Positions 44,526 to 54,889 are shown, numbered from the stretch's first letter. The stretch: 64,000 nucleotides of DNA from Solirubrobacterales bacterium (GCA_027306855.1 DAHUYZ010000003.1:18926-82925), one strand, 5' to 3'. Translations and numbers: made by a program. The notes: generated by a model from the sequence alone, not told the origin.

Positions 44526-46024
44526 CGCCCGAGCAGCAACAGCCCCATCACGGCGAGCGCGGGCTGCGCGACCAGCTCGAGCGCTACCGTGCGGCGTTCT
44601 TCTCGGTCATCGCGATGATCGTGGTCGCGCTGCTGGTCGGCGGCTACATCCTCGCGAACGAGCGCCTATCGCTGCCGAGCTGGTTCCCGGTGCTCGGCAA
44701 GAGCTACTACACGATCAAGGGCGACTTCCGCACGGCGCTAGCGCTGACGCCGGGACAGGGCCAGGCCGTGACGATCGCGGGCGCCAAGATCGGCGAAATA
44801 GCGAGCGTGCAGCAGCGGGGCGGCGACGCGCTCGTGACGATGAACGTCACACCCAAGTACGCGCGCTACATCTACCGCAACGCCACGATGCTGCTGCGCC
44901 CCAAGACGCAGCTCGCGGACATGACCGTCGAGGTCAACCCCGGAACCCCGTCGGCCGGACGCGTGCCAAACGGCTACATGGTCCCGCTCGCGCAGACCGC
45001 GCCGAACGTCAACCTCGATGAGTTCCTTTCGGCGCTGGACGCCGAATCGCGCGCCTACCTGCAGGAGCTGCTCGCCGGCGCCGCCGGAGGCCTGAAGGGC
45101 AACGCGGCCAACCTCTCCGCGACGTTCAAGCGCTTCGACCCGCTCGCGCGCCTGGGCCGGGAAATCGTCAAGCAGCTCCAGCTGCGCCACCAGAACATCG
45201 AACGCGGAATCCACAACTTCCAGCTGATTCTCAACGCGCTCGGCAACAAGGACAGCGAACTCTCGCAGCTGATCGTCTCCTCCAACACGGTCTTCAAGAC
45301 GTTCGCCGAACAGGACCAGAGCCTGCAGCGCACGCTCCAGCTGCTGCCCGGCGCCCTGACCAAGACCAGAAGCGGGCTCGGCAAGCTCGCGACGGCCGCC
45401 GGCGTGCTCGGGCCGACGCTGCACAAGCTCGAGCCGTTCGCAAAGTCGCTTGCGCCCGCTCAGGAAGCCGCAAAGCCCTTCTTCGCCCAGACGGCCCCGA
45501 TCTTCAAGAACGAGATCAGGCCTTTCGCGCGCCAGATCCTGCCGGTCGTGAACAAGCTGAAGCCCTCGCTTGGAGAACTGGCCGAAGCGTTCCCCAACCT
45601 GCAGAGCGGCTTCTCGGTGTTCAACGAACTGTTCAACGAGCTCGCCTACAACCCAGGCGCAAGCCAGCCCGGCTTCATGTTCTTCCTGCTATGGGGCAGC
45701 CACGACCTCAACAGCGTGCTCTCCAGCTCCGACGCCCACGGGCCGGTCGGGCGCACGCTCGTCTACCTGAACTGCGAAGTCCTGCCGCTGCTGCAGGGCG
45801 CAAGCGAAATCAACGCGACCGTGCGGTTGCTCGTGGCGCTGTTCAACCCGCCGTCCGGCGCCGAATGCCAGGCGCTCGGGCTGATCAAAGGCGGGGCCAC
45901 AGGAACGGTAGCGACCAAGGCGTCAGCGCGGGGCTCAGCGCACGGGCTCAGCGGCCTCGGTTTGCTCAGTCCCCGCAACAACGCGTTTGGGCGCCTGACC
46001 GCCACCGAAGGTAAAGCGGGCTGA
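44522..46024 (+). CDS. MCE-family protein 5
   Basis: YYTIKGDFRTALALTPGQGQAVTIAGAKIGEIASV; ATGA overlap. Confidence 0.9.
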   Translation: MTPEQQQPHHGERGLRDQLERYRAAFFSVIAMIVVALLVGGYILANERLSLPSWFPVLGKSYYTIKGDFRTALALTPGQGQAVTIAGAKIGEIASVQQRGGDALVTMNVTPKYARYIYRNATMLLRPKTQLADMTVEVNPGTPSAGRVPNGYMVPLAQTAPNVNLDEFLSALDAESRAYLQELLAGAAGGLKGNAANLSATFKRFDPLARLGREIVKQLQLRHQNIERGIHNFQLILNALGNKDSELSQLIVSSNTVFKTFAEQDQSLQRTLQLLPGALTKTRSGLGKLATAAGVLGPTLHKLEPFAKSLAPAQEAAKPFFAQTAPIFKNEIRPFARQILPVVNKLKPSLGELAEAFPNLQSGFSVFNELFNELAYNPGASQPGFMFFLLWGSHDLNSVLSSSDAHGPVGRTLVYLNCEVLPLLQGASEINATVRLLVALFNPPSGAECQALGLIKGGATGTVATKASARGSAHGLSGLGLLSPRNNAFGRLTATEGKAG

Positions 46025-46025
46025 C

Positions 46026-47525
46026 ATGCAGAAGCGCGCGCCCACGCTCGCCAACATCCTCGTCATCGCACTGTTCGCGCTCAGCTGCTTCGCGCTGCTC
46101 CTGTTCCTGTGGGAGTCCTTCGGCGGAGCCGTTCCGCTCAAGCCGAAGGGCTACCGCTTCACCGTCGCCTTCCCGCGCACATTGGCGCTCGCCGAACAGT
46201 CGGACGTGCGCATCAGCGGCGTCAACGTCGGGCACGTGATCAGCCTCTCGATCGAGAAAGACGGCCTCACGCACGTGACCGCCGAAGTCAGCGGCCAGTA
46301 TGCGCCGATCCGCTCCGACATGCACGCGATCCTTCGCCAGAAGACGCTGCTCGGCGAGACCTACATCCAGCTCAACCCCCAGAGCACGACGGCGCCGCCG
46401 TTGCCCGACGGCGCGCAACTGCCCAACTCTCAGGTCGAACCGTCGGTGACGCTCGACGACGTCCTCTCGGCCCTGGATCCCAAGACGCGCGACGCATTCA
46501 AAATCTGGATGCAGTCGGTCGCGGCGGGGCTCGGTGGCCGCGGAGAACAGGTCAACGCCTCGTTCGCCGAACTGCAGCCGTTCGTAGAAGACTCGAACAA
46601 GCTCGTGACGATCCTCGCCTCCCAGGAGGGGGCGCTGCGCGCCGTCATCCACAACACCGGCGTCGTGTTCGACGCCCTCACCGAACGCGAGGGCCAGTAC
46701 AGAGGGCTGATCGAAAACGGCGAGCGCACGGTCCATGCCGCCGCACAGTCGAGCCAAGCGTTTGCCGAAGCGTTCCGCGAACTGCCCGCGTTCGAGCGCA
46801 ACTCGCAGACGGCGCTGCGCAGCCTCGACAGCTTTGCGAGCGACACGACCCCGTTCCTCGACCAGTTCCGGCCCGCCGAGGAACAGCTCTCCCTGCTGCT
46901 CGGCGCGGTCAAGCCGTTCGCACCCCGCTTCGACTCGTTCCTGACGTCGCTCGGCCCGTTCACGAAGGCGGCCAAGACCGGCCTGCCCGACGTCAAGACC
47001 GAGCAGGACCTGACGATTCCGCTGCTCGCCGCCACGGCCCCGGTCCTGCACAACCTCAACCCGTTCTTCGCCTACCTGAGCGAGTACGTGCCCGAGCTGC
47101 AGGCGCTGTTCGCCAATGTGACCGCTGCGAGCGAGGTGCGCGGCCACAACACGAACGTTCCGGGCGGACCGCAGCAGCACATGCTCAAGGCGATGCAGGT
47201 CCTCTCGCCCGAAGGCCTCGCCGTCTACCCGCAGCGGATCGGCACCAACCGCGCCAACGCCTACCCGCAGCCGGGGGCGTTCCGCGCGCTCTCGACCGGC
47301 CTTCAGGTCTTCAGCGGCGCGTCCTGCTCGAACTCGGCGCCTTCCGTGAGCGGCCCGGCGCGCGAAACGATCACGAACAGCATCATCGAACAGCTGATCT
47401 CGCTGCACATCGTCAACGCGCCCGAAAGCACGAACTCAGTCCCTGCGCCGGCCTGCAGCCAGCAGGGCCCCTTCACGTTCAACGGTCAGACGAGCCAGTT
47501 CCCGCACGCGGCGCCGTTTAAGTAG
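46026..47525 (+). CDS. MCE-family protein 6
   Basis: YRFTVAFPRTLALAEQSDVRISGVNVGHVISL MCE domain. Confidence 0.9.
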   Translation: MQKRAPTLANILVIALFALSCFALLLFLWESFGGAVPLKPKGYRFTVAFPRTLALAEQSDVRISGVNVGHVISLSIEKDGLTHVTAEVSGQYAPIRSDMHAILRQKTLLGETYIQLNPQSTTAPPLPDGAQLPNSQVEPSVTLDDVLSALDPKTRDAFKIWMQSVAAGLGGRGEQVNASFAELQPFVEDSNKLVTILASQEGALRAVIHNTGVVFDALTEREGQYRGLIENGERTVHAAAQSSQAFAEAFRELPAFERNSQTALRSLDSFASDTTPFLDQFRPAEEQLSLLLGAVKPFAPRFDSFLTSLGPFTKAAKTGLPDVKTEQDLTIPLLAATAPVLHNLNPFFAYLSEYVPELQALFANVTAASEVRGHNTNVPGGPQQHMLKAMQVLSPEGLAVYPQRIGTNRANAYPQPGAFRALSTGLQVFSGASCSNSAPSVSGPARETITNSIIEQLISLHIVNAPESTNSVPAPACSQQGPFTFNGQTSQFPHAAPFK

Positions 47526-47594
47526 TGCTCGGTCCGGTCCCTGCCGCGAGGGTCGCGGCCCCGGTAGACGTCGCCGGCCGGTAGGATCTGTGGG

Positions 47595-48485
47595 GTGCAG
47601 AGCAGCGACGGCACGCCGGGGGAGCATGAGGAGAGGACGAGCGTCTTCGTTCGTGGTGACGCTGAGGGCGACGTGTTCCAGTACCACTCGACCTCCGATG
47701 ATCTCGACCTCGCGGGCGAGTCGGTCGACCGCAAGTGGTCGATCCGCTGCGTTGACGTCGTCAAGCGCCTGGCGGGCATACCGGTCCTCAACGGGCTGAA
47801 CGTCGCGATTCCCGACGACACCGTCACCGTTGTGCTCGGGCCTTCGGGCACCGGCAAGAGCGTGCTCATCAAGCACCTGATCGGCCTGATGTTCCCCGAC
47901 TCCGGCGACGTCCAGGTACTCGGGTCGTCCGTACCGAAACTGACGATGCCCCAGCTCCTGACCTTGAGGCGCAGAATCGGTGTGCTCTTTCAGGACGGCG
48001 CCCTGTTCGGGTCTATGTCGGTGTTCGACAACGTCGCATTCCCGCTGCGCCAGCACACCGGCATGCCCGAGAGCCAGATCGCGGAAATCGCAAGCCAACG
48101 TCTCACCGATGTCGGTCTGGCCGACGCGATGGACGTGTTCCCCTCGCAGCTGTCCGGCGGAATGCGCAAGCGCGCGGGGTTCGCGCGCGCTCTCGTGACC
48201 GAACCCGACATCGTGATCTTCGACGAGCCCGACTCAGGCCTCGACCCTGTCCGCACGGCGCTGCTATGCGAACTGATCAAGGAGATGCACGAGACCACCG
48301 GCGGCACCTACATCGTCGTGACCCACGACATCGCCTCGGCGCGCCGGATCGGCGAGTACATCGCGCTGCTGTGGAGAGGCAGGATCGTTGAGGCGGGCGA
48401 TGCCGAGCGGATGTTCTCCTCGGATAACCCCTTCGTCCACCAGTTCCTCAGCGGTTCGGCAAGTGGGCCGCTGGGGATGGACTGA
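47595..48485 (+). CDS. ABC transporter ATP-binding protein (MlaF/MceG type), GTG start
   Basis: GPSGTGKSVLIKHLIGLMFPDSGDVQV, LSGGMRKRAGFARALVTEPDIVIFDEPDSGLDP. Confidence 0.92.
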   Translation: MQSSDGTPGEHEERTSVFVRGDAEGDVFQYHSTSDDLDLAGESVDRKWSIRCVDVVKRLAGIPVLNGLNVAIPDDTVTVVLGPSGTGKSVLIKHLIGLMFPDSGDVQVLGSSVPKLTMPQLLTLRRRIGVLFQDGALFGSMSVFDNVAFPLRQHTGMPESQIAEIASQRLTDVGLADAMDVFPSQLSGGMRKRAGFARALVTEPDIVIFDEPDSGLDPVRTALLCELIKEMHETTGGTYIVVTHDIASARRIGEYIALLWRGRIVEAGDAERMFSSDNPFVHQFLSGSASGPLGMD

Positions 48486-48487
48486 GC

Positions 48488-49435
48488 GTGAATTACCGCC
48501 AGCTCGGCTCGAGCGGGATCGAGGTCTCCGAGATCAGCCTCGGCTCGTGGCTCACCTACTCGGGAGGGGTCTCGCGCGAACAGGCCAAGGCGTGTGTGGA
48601 TGCGGCGTTCGAGGAGGGCATCAACTTCATCGATACCGCCAACGTGTACGGCCGCGGCGCCTCCGAGGAGGCCCTCGGTGAGATCCTCGCCGGCCGCGAT
48701 CGCTCTTCTTACGTGCTCGCGACGAAGGTCTACTTCCCGATGTCAGACGCCGACAGGGGCCTGTCGGCGGCGCAGATCCACAAGCAGATCGACGCCTCTC
48801 TAAAGCGTCTGCAGACCGACTACGTCGATCTCTACCAATGCCACCGTTACGACGACGAGACCCCACTGGAGGAGACCATGCAGGCGCTCACCGAAGTCGT
48901 GGCGTCAGGCAAGGCGCGGCACATCGGCTTCAGCGAGTGGCCCGTCGAGCGCGTACGCGAGTCGCTCGATCTGCCCGGCGTCACGCGCTGGGTCTCCAGC
49001 CAGCCGCAGTACTCGATGCTGTGGCGCAGGCCCGAGGCCGAGCTGATCGACCTCTGCGAACGCGAAAACATCTCCCAGGTCGTATGGTCGCCGCTTGGCC
49101 AGGGCGTGCTGACCGGCAAGTACTCTCCCGAGGAGCCGCCCCCGCCGGACTCGCGTGCCGCAAGCGAGAGCATGAGCGGCTTCATCGGCCGGCTGATGCA
49201 GAGCGACGTGCTCGAAGCCGTCGAGCGCCTGCGGCCGATCGCCGAGAGTGCCGGTCTGACGATGGCCCAGCTCGCGCTCGCCTGGGTCCTTCGCCAGCCG
49301 AACGTCGCCTGCGCGATCATCGGCGCGAGCCGCCCCGAGCAGGTCCGCGAAAACGCGGCCGCCTCCGGTGTGACGCTCAGCGACGAGGAGCTGGCCGGGA
49401 TCGACGCGGCGCTGCAGGACGTCTTCGTGCGCTGA
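48488..49435 (+). CDS. Aldo/keto reductase, GTG start
   Basis: FIDTANVYGRGASEEALGEIL, LYQCHRYDDETPLEETM, CAIIGASRPEQV. Confidence 0.94.
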   Translation: MNYRQLGSSGIEVSEISLGSWLTYSGGVSREQAKACVDAAFEEGINFIDTANVYGRGASEEALGEILAGRDRSSYVLATKVYFPMSDADRGLSAAQIHKQIDASLKRLQTDYVDLYQCHRYDDETPLEETMQALTEVVASGKARHIGFSEWPVERVRESLDLPGVTRWVSSQPQYSMLWRRPEAELIDLCERENISQVVWSPLGQGVLTGKYSPEEPPPPDSRAASESMSGFIGRLMQSDVLEAVERLRPIAESAGLTMAQLALAWVLRQPNVACAIIGASRPEQVRENAAASGVTLSDEELAGIDAALQDVFVR

Positions 49436-49441
49436 ACGCTC

Positions 49442-50110
49442 TTATTCGGGCAGCCTGGCGGCGAAGTCCGTGAGCTTGCCGGGGTCGCGCAAAGGGGCGC
49501 CGTGACCGAAGCAGGCGAGCGATGGCCTCAGGGCGGCGAGGCGACGCGCCGACTCACGGTTGCGAGCAGGGTCGGCGGTGAACATCTCGGGCGGCTCGTG
49601 CAGACCGGGGATGCCGGTGTTGACGTTCATGTTGTTGAGCACATCGCCCAAAATCAGCACGCGGTCGGACTCGCGCCAGAACGCGACATGACCGTGGCTG
49701 TGCCCGGGCGTCTCGAGCACCGTGAACCCGGCGACCTCCTCGCCCTCGCGCAGAACGCGCGCGACGGGGTGGGGCGGCCCGGTCCAGTAGCGCTCCTGCA
49801 GGCGCGTCAGCCAGCCAGGAACCTTCGGGTTGACCATGCCGCCGGCCGACTCCATCGCGAGCGCGTCACGCTCGCCGCACCACAGCGGGATCTCGAGCCG
49901 CTCGCAAACGACATGGCTACAGCCCTGATGGTCGGGGTGTACATGGGTCAGCGCGTGCGCGCTTATCGACCGGCCGCCGATCTGCCTAAAGATGCGCTTC
50001 TCCGCCTGGCGCGTGCCCGCGTCGATCAGCACGTCGCCGATCACATAGATGTTGATCGCGTTGGGCGGAAAGCCTTTTAGCATGAAGACGCCGTCGGCGA
50101 GCTCCCTCAT
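49442..50110 (-). CDS. MBL-fold metallohydrolase
   Basis: HALTHVHPDHQG, TPGHSHGHVAFW, LILGDVL motifs. Confidence 0.93.
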   Translation of the reverse strand: MRELADGVFMLKGFPPNAINIYVIGDVLIDAGTRQAEKRIFRQIGGRSISAHALTHVHPDHQGCSHVVCERLEIPLWCGERDALAMESAGGMVNPKVPGWLTRLQERYWTGPPHPVARVLREGEEVAGFTVLETPGHSHGHVAFWRESDRVLILGDVLNNMNVNTGIPGLHEPPEMFTADPARNRESARRLAALRPSLACFGHGAPLRDPGKLTDFAARLPE

Positions 50111-50112
50111 CG

Positions 50113-50862
50113 TCACTCCCTCCCTTGCTCCCAGGAGAAGCCGCGTATGGCGAAATAAAGGCCGAAGACGCTCCACAGGCCGATCACGGCGAGCGCGTCC
50201 AGATGGCTCGAGATGCCCGTGCCCTTCACCATCGCACCGGACAGCCCGTCGATCAGGTGCTTCAGTGGCAGCGCTTCGGCGATGTCGCGCAAGAACGCGG
50301 GGACGTGCTTCACGTCGTAGAAGACGCCCGAGATGAAGATCACAGGCAGGAACACGGCGTTGACGTAGGCGGCCGTCGACTCGAAGTTGGGGATCACATG
50401 AGCGAAGGCCACGCCGAGTGACGCGAAGCAGACGACGCCGATCACGACGAACACGACCAGCTCGACCAAGTCCGATGGCCAGCCCAAGCCGAACAAGAGC
50501 TTGCCGGCGATCACGATGATCGCAATCTGAAAGGCTGTGTTGGTCACAGCGTTGGCTGCCACTCCGCCGAAGTAGGAGGTGGTTGGTAGTGGCGTCCCAC
50601 GAACCCGCTTGAGTACTCCGCGCTCGCGCAGGAACACGATGTTGTAGGCGAGCGCGCTGAACGTCGTCGACATCACCGCCATCCCCGCGATGCCCGGCAC
50701 GATCGTTTCGATGTCATGACGGTTGCCGTGCAGGATCGCCCCGAAGAAGCCGAGGAACAGTAGGGGCAGCAGGAAGTTGAAGAACGCCGCGCTCGGGTTG
50801 CGCCAGAACATGCGGCGCTCCAGCCGGTACTGGCGCCAGGTGAGGATGAGCGCGTCAGACAT
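50113..50862 (-). CDS. ABC-2 type transporter permease
   Basis: Multi-TM; NPSAAFFNFLLPLLFLGFFGAIL, upstream ATPase partner overlaps. Confidence 0.9.
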   Translation of the reverse strand: MSDALILTWRQYRLERRMFWRNPSAAFFNFLLPLLFLGFFGAILHGNRHDIETIVPGIAGMAVMSTTFSALAYNIVFLRERGVLKRVRGTPLPTTSYFGGVAANAVTNTAFQIAIIVIAGKLLFGLGWPSDLVELVVFVVIGVVCFASLGVAFAHVIPNFESTAAYVNAVFLPVIFISGVFYDVKHVPAFLRDIAEALPLKHLIDGLSGAMVKGTGISSHLDALAVIGLWSVFGLYFAIRGFSWEQGRE

Positions 50863-51769
50863 CGGCGGTCGACCTCGAGATAGGAGCGTCCTGCGCATCG
50901 TTCGACTGCGCATCGCCGGACTGCTCGTCGGCCGTCAGCTCCAGATACAGGTCCTCGAGCGTCGGGCGTCCAACGCTCAGCTCCTCCAGGCGCTCCCCAC
51001 GCGCAAGGGCCTCGCTCGTCAGCTCGTGCAGCAGGCTTGTCGGGTCGTCGGTCTCGCGTTCCACCAGCTCACCACTCGCGTCTCTAAAGATCACGCGGTA
51101 GTGCGCAGAGCCCACCCCAAGCTCGCGTGGAGGGCCGATTGCGAGGATGCGTCCGTCCTTGACGATCGCCACCCGGTCGGCGAGCGCTTGGGCCTCGTCG
51201 AGGTAATGGGTCGTCAGCAGGATCGTCTTGCCCAGCTCGCGCAGCGAACGAACCGTCTGCCATGCAGCGTGTCTCGCCTGGGGATCAAAGCCGGTCGTCG
51301 GCTCGTCCAAGAAGATCAGCTCAGGATCGCCGATCAGTGCGAGCGCGAAGTCCAATCTCCGCAGCTGGCCCCCTGAGAGCTTGCGGGTGAGCACGTCCGC
51401 CTTCTCCTCGAGTCCCATCAGCGCCAGCACCTCATCCACATCGCGCGGGCTCGGATAGAAGCTCGACCAGTGGCGCAGCGTCTCGCGCGCAGTCAGATGG
51501 CTGTAGATCCCCGAGGACTGCAGCACGATGCCGATCTTTCGCCGCAGTCCGATCTCGCGCAGAGAGGGGTCGTAGCCGAGCACCGACACTTCGCCCGACG
51601 TGCGCTCGCGGTAGCCCTCCAGGATCTCCACCGTCGTCGTCTTGCCCGCGCCATTAGGCCCCAGCAGGCCAAACACTTCGCCCCGGCGCACCTCGATGTC
51701 GATGCCTCGCACCGCCTCGAAGTCGTCGTAGCGCTTGACCAGGTCATGCACCTCGATCGCGGCTACCAA
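50855..51769 (-). CDS. ABC transporter ATP-binding protein (ABC-2/DrrA type)
   Basis: LLGPNGAGKTTTVEILEGYRERTSGEVSVLGYDP, LSGGQLRRLDFALALIGDPELIFLDEPTTGFDP. Confidence 0.94.
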   Translation of the reverse strand: MVAAIEVHDLVKRYDDFEAVRGIDIEVRRGEVFGLLGPNGAGKTTTVEILEGYRERTSGEVSVLGYDPSLREIGLRRKIGIVLQSSGIYSHLTARETLRHWSSFYPSPRDVDEVLALMGLEEKADVLTRKLSGGQLRRLDFALALIGDPELIFLDEPTTGFDPQARHAAWQTVRSLRELGKTILLTTHYLDEAQALADRVAIVKDGRILAIGPPRELGVGSAHYRVIFRDASGELVERETDDPTSLLHELTSEALARGERLEELSVGRPTLEDLYLELTADEQSGDAQSNDAQDAPISRSTADV

Positions 51770-53766
51770 TGAACGCCTTTCATGATGTTCGCGAGCGCCA
51801 GTTGCTCCAGCGACGCGTGCTCCTGCTCGCTCTCCGCCTCGCCACGCGCGGCGGCCGAGTCGGGGAACACGCGGTAGGCGAGATGCAGCAGACGGTCGAC
51901 CGCCTCGGGCGCAAGCGCGTAGGCAACTTCGCCCGCGGTCCCCAGCGGCGTGCCCAGATGCTTGGGCCGGGTACGCAGCGCCTCGCAGATCATGTCGGCC
52001 GCTTCGTCAGGAGCGATCGCGGGGAAGGTGTCATACATCTTCGTCGGAGCGATCATGGGCGTGCGCACGAGCGGCATATGGATCGTCGTGAATGTCACGC
52101 CGTCGCCGATCACCTCCGAGGCGACGACCTTCGTAAACGCGTCGAGCGCGGCCTTGGAGGCCACGTACGCGGAGAAGCGCGGTGGGTTGGTCTGCACGCC
52201 GATCGAGGAGACGTTCACGATGTGGCCGAACCCGCGCGCCCGCATCTGGGGCAATAGACCGATGATCAGCTTGACCGCGCCGAAGTAGTTGAGCTGCATC
52301 GTGCGCTCGAAGTCGTGGAAGCGGTCGTAGCTGAGCGCGATCGAACGTCTGATGGAGCGACCGGCGTTGTTGACGAGCATGTCGACATGGCGATGGTCCG
52401 CCCCGATCCGCTCGAGCAAACGGTCGATGTCGTCGGTGTCAGACAGATCGGCGCTGTAGACATACGCCATCCCGCCGCTCGCGACGATCTCCGCGCGCAG
52501 CTCCTCCAGGCGCTCGACGTTGCGCGCGACGAGCAGTGGTATCGCGCCCGCGCCCGCGACCTTCAGCGCCGTGGCGCGCCCGATGCCCGATGAGGCGCCC
52601 GTGATAAGAACGCGCCTGCCGCTGATCGCCTCCGCGAGTGTACGGTTGCGGCTGAGGCTTGGGTCCATCTCGCGCTCCCAGTAGTCCCACAGGTGCACCG
52701 CGTACTCGCGCAATGCCGGTACATGCTCAAACGGCGAGCCCGCCAGGGCGCGCCGTGCCTGACGCGTGTCGAACGAGGGCACCAGGTCGATGTGCTCCAG
52801 CACCTCCTGCGGGATCCCCAGCTCGCGCAGCACTATCCTGCGCGCTTGGCGCAGCGGCGGCATCCGCATCAAGAGCAAAAGCGGGGCTGTCGGGGCCACG
52901 TCGATCACTCGCTTGTCGATGCTCACGGCGAAGCGCGGCGCGTGCGCGGCGGTCGCGAAATCGTTGATGACCATGTCCACGCGCTGAGAGCCGGGGTAGG
53001 TGAGATGGAAGGCTCTCCCGTCGAGGTCGGGCTCATGCGCGATGTGGTCGAGCGCTCCCGCGACCCAGTCGACCGGCACGATGTTCGTACGGCCGAGGTC
53101 GAGGCCCACGAGCGGCATCCACTGCGGCACGAGTCGGCGCAGCCGCTGGATCGCCTTGAAGAAGTAGTAGGGGCCGTCGATCTTGTCCATCTCGCCCGTC
53201 TTCGAGTCGCCGACGACGATCCCCGGCCGGTAGACCCGCCACGGCACGAGTGACTGCTCGCGCACGATCCGCTCGGCCTCGAACTTCGTCGCGTGATAAG
53301 GCGAAGGCAGGCGCTGGCCCTCGTCGAAGTCGCTCTCGTCGAATACGCCTCTATATGAGCCGGCGACCGCGATCGACGACACGTGGTGCAGCCGCCCTGC
53401 TCGCAGCGCTCCCGCCAGCTCGATCGCGTGTCCCGTACCGCCCACGTTGACCGCCATGTCGAGCTCTATCGGCGCGGTCATGTCATAGACGGCGGCGAGA
53501 TGAAAGAAGTGGTCGATCCTGTCTTCGAGCTCCGTGACCTGCTCGCCCTCCAACCCGAGCAGCGGCCTTCGCAGGTCGCCGGTGACGGGATGGATGCGCT
53601 TCGTCGCGCCCGCGCCCGCGCTGTGCTCGAGGCGCTCGATCAGATCGTCCAGGCGCGCGAGCGAGTCTTCGCGTACGAGTACATAGATCTCGCCCGTCCG
53701 CGCCAGCAGCCGCTCGACGAGCCTGCGGCCGATGAAGCCTGTGGCGCCGGTTACGAAGTAGGCCAT
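51763..53766 (-). CDS. Two-domain reductase: N-terminal extended SDR (acyl-CoA reductase-like) + C-terminal classical SDR
   Basis: N-term YFVTGATGFIGRRLVERLL...YHATKFEAERIV; C-term VLITGASSGIGRATALKVAGAG...VNNAGRSIRRSI...SAYVASKAALDAF. Confidence 0.9.
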   Translation of the reverse strand: MAYFVTGATGFIGRRLVERLLARTGEIYVLVREDSLARLDDLIERLEHSAGAGATKRIHPVTGDLRRPLLGLEGEQVTELEDRIDHFFHLAAVYDMTAPIELDMAVNVGGTGHAIELAGALRAGRLHHVSSIAVAGSYRGVFDESDFDEGQRLPSPYHATKFEAERIVREQSLVPWRVYRPGIVVGDSKTGEMDKIDGPYYFFKAIQRLRRLVPQWMPLVGLDLGRTNIVPVDWVAGALDHIAHEPDLDGRAFHLTYPGSQRVDMVINDFATAAHAPRFAVSIDKRVIDVAPTAPLLLLMRMPPLRQARRIVLRELGIPQEVLEHIDLVPSFDTRQARRALAGSPFEHVPALREYAVHLWDYWEREMDPSLSRNRTLAEAISGRRVLITGASSGIGRATALKVAGAGAIPLLVARNVERLEELRAEIVASGGMAYVYSADLSDTDDIDRLLERIGADHRHVDMLVNNAGRSIRRSIALSYDRFHDFERTMQLNYFGAVKLIIGLLPQMRARGFGHIVNVSSIGVQTNPPRFSAYVASKAALDAFTKVVASEVIGDGVTFTTIHMPLVRTPMIAPTKMYDTFPAIAPDEAADMICEALRTRPKHLGTPLGTAGEVAYALAPEAVDRLLHLAYRVFPDSAAARGEAESEQEHASLEQLALANIMKGVHW

Positions 53767-53784
53767 AACCAGGCCAGCATAGAC

Positions 53785-54600
53785 TCAGGCGCCTGCGCCG
53801 GAACCCCCGCGGCCCTCGCCGGAGGCGAAGCGCCCGGCGCCGCGGACCGCATCTTCGAAAACGTCCGGCCCTGCCTGGGCCTCCAACGCCAAGCCCTGCT
53901 CGAGCGTCATCCCCAGTCCTTCGATCGCCGCGCGCCTGTCGGCGAGCATCGTGCGCTGCGGGAACCTCGCGAGGTTGTTGGCGAGTTCGAGCGCGCGCTC
54001 CACGTGAGCGCCGGGCTCGACGATCTCGGTGATCAGGCCCATTGCCTTGGCCTCCTGCGCGTCGAGGATGCGGCCCGTCAGGATCAGATCGAGCGCTCTG
54101 CCCAGGCCGACGATGCGCGGCAGCCGCACGGTGCCGCCGTCGATCAGCGGCACGCCCCAGCGGCGCTCTGGGTAGCCGAGCTTCGCGTCCTCAGTGGCGA
54201 TTCTGAGGTCGCACCAAAGCGCCAGCTCCAGGCCGCCCGCGAGCGCGTAGCCCGAGATCGCGGCGATCGCCGGCTTAGATGGGGTCAGGCGCGTGAAGCC
54301 CATCGGCCCGGCCGGATCTAACAGTCGACCGGCGAACGTCTCGATCGCCGTCAGGTCCGCTCCCGCGCAGAAGGCGAGCTCGCCGGCTCCCGTAAGCACC
54401 ATCGCGAGCGCGTCCTCTTCGCCCTCGAAGCGCTCCAACGCCTCTTGCAGCGCCTGCGCCGTAGGACCATCGACGGCATTACGTCGTTGCTCACGATCGA
54501 TCGTCACGAGCGCAGCGGCGCCATGACGCTCGTAGCGGACGAGATTGCCCGCCTCAGAGGCTGGGCTCTCGGGGCCGGGCGTCGCGCCGGTCTGCGTCAT
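53785..54600 (-). CDS. Enoyl-CoA hydratase/isomerase family protein
   Basis: AMVLTGAGELAFCAGADLTAIETF, KPAIAAISGYALAGGLELALWCDLRIA. Confidence 0.93.
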   Translation of the reverse strand: MTQTGATPGPESPASEAGNLVRYERHGAAALVTIDREQRRNAVDGPTAQALQEALERFEGEEDALAMVLTGAGELAFCAGADLTAIETFAGRLLDPAGPMGFTRLTPSKPAIAAISGYALAGGLELALWCDLRIATEDAKLGYPERRWGVPLIDGGTVRLPRIVGLGRALDLILTGRILDAQEAKAMGLITEIVEPGAHVERALELANNLARFPQRTMLADRRAAIEGLGMTLEQGLALEAQAGPDVFEDAVRGAGRFASGEGRGGSGAGA

Positions 54601-54619
54601 CTGCCCGCCAGCGGCGGCG

Positions 54620-54889
54620 CTACCACCCGCCGCGCCAGCGACCGTCGCCGGTGTGAGCTTTTTCGGCGTCTTTGCGCGCGTCTTTGCGCTTCTCCAGGCG
54701 CCGCTGGATCAGGCTCATCGTCAGCACGAACAGCGGGAAGAACAGGATCAGGATGAAGCCGGCGTTCGTGACGACCTTGTCGTTCGTCGCCCCATAGAAG
54801 CCGCGACCGTCGTTGTAGGCGAGCGCGACCGGTGCAAAAGCCAGCACGAGAAGGCATGAGGCAAGGACGCTGTAGAAGAGGCGGCGCAT
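54620..54889 (-). CDS. Small membrane protein of unknown function
   Basis: Signal/TM MRRLFYSVLASCLLVLAFAPVALAYNDG and second TM FILILFFPLFVLTMSLI. Confidence 0.7.
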   Translation of the reverse strand: MRRLFYSVLASCLLVLAFAPVALAYNDGRGFYGATNDKVVTNAGFILILFFPLFVLTMSLIQRRLEKRKDARKDAEKAHTGDGRWRGGW

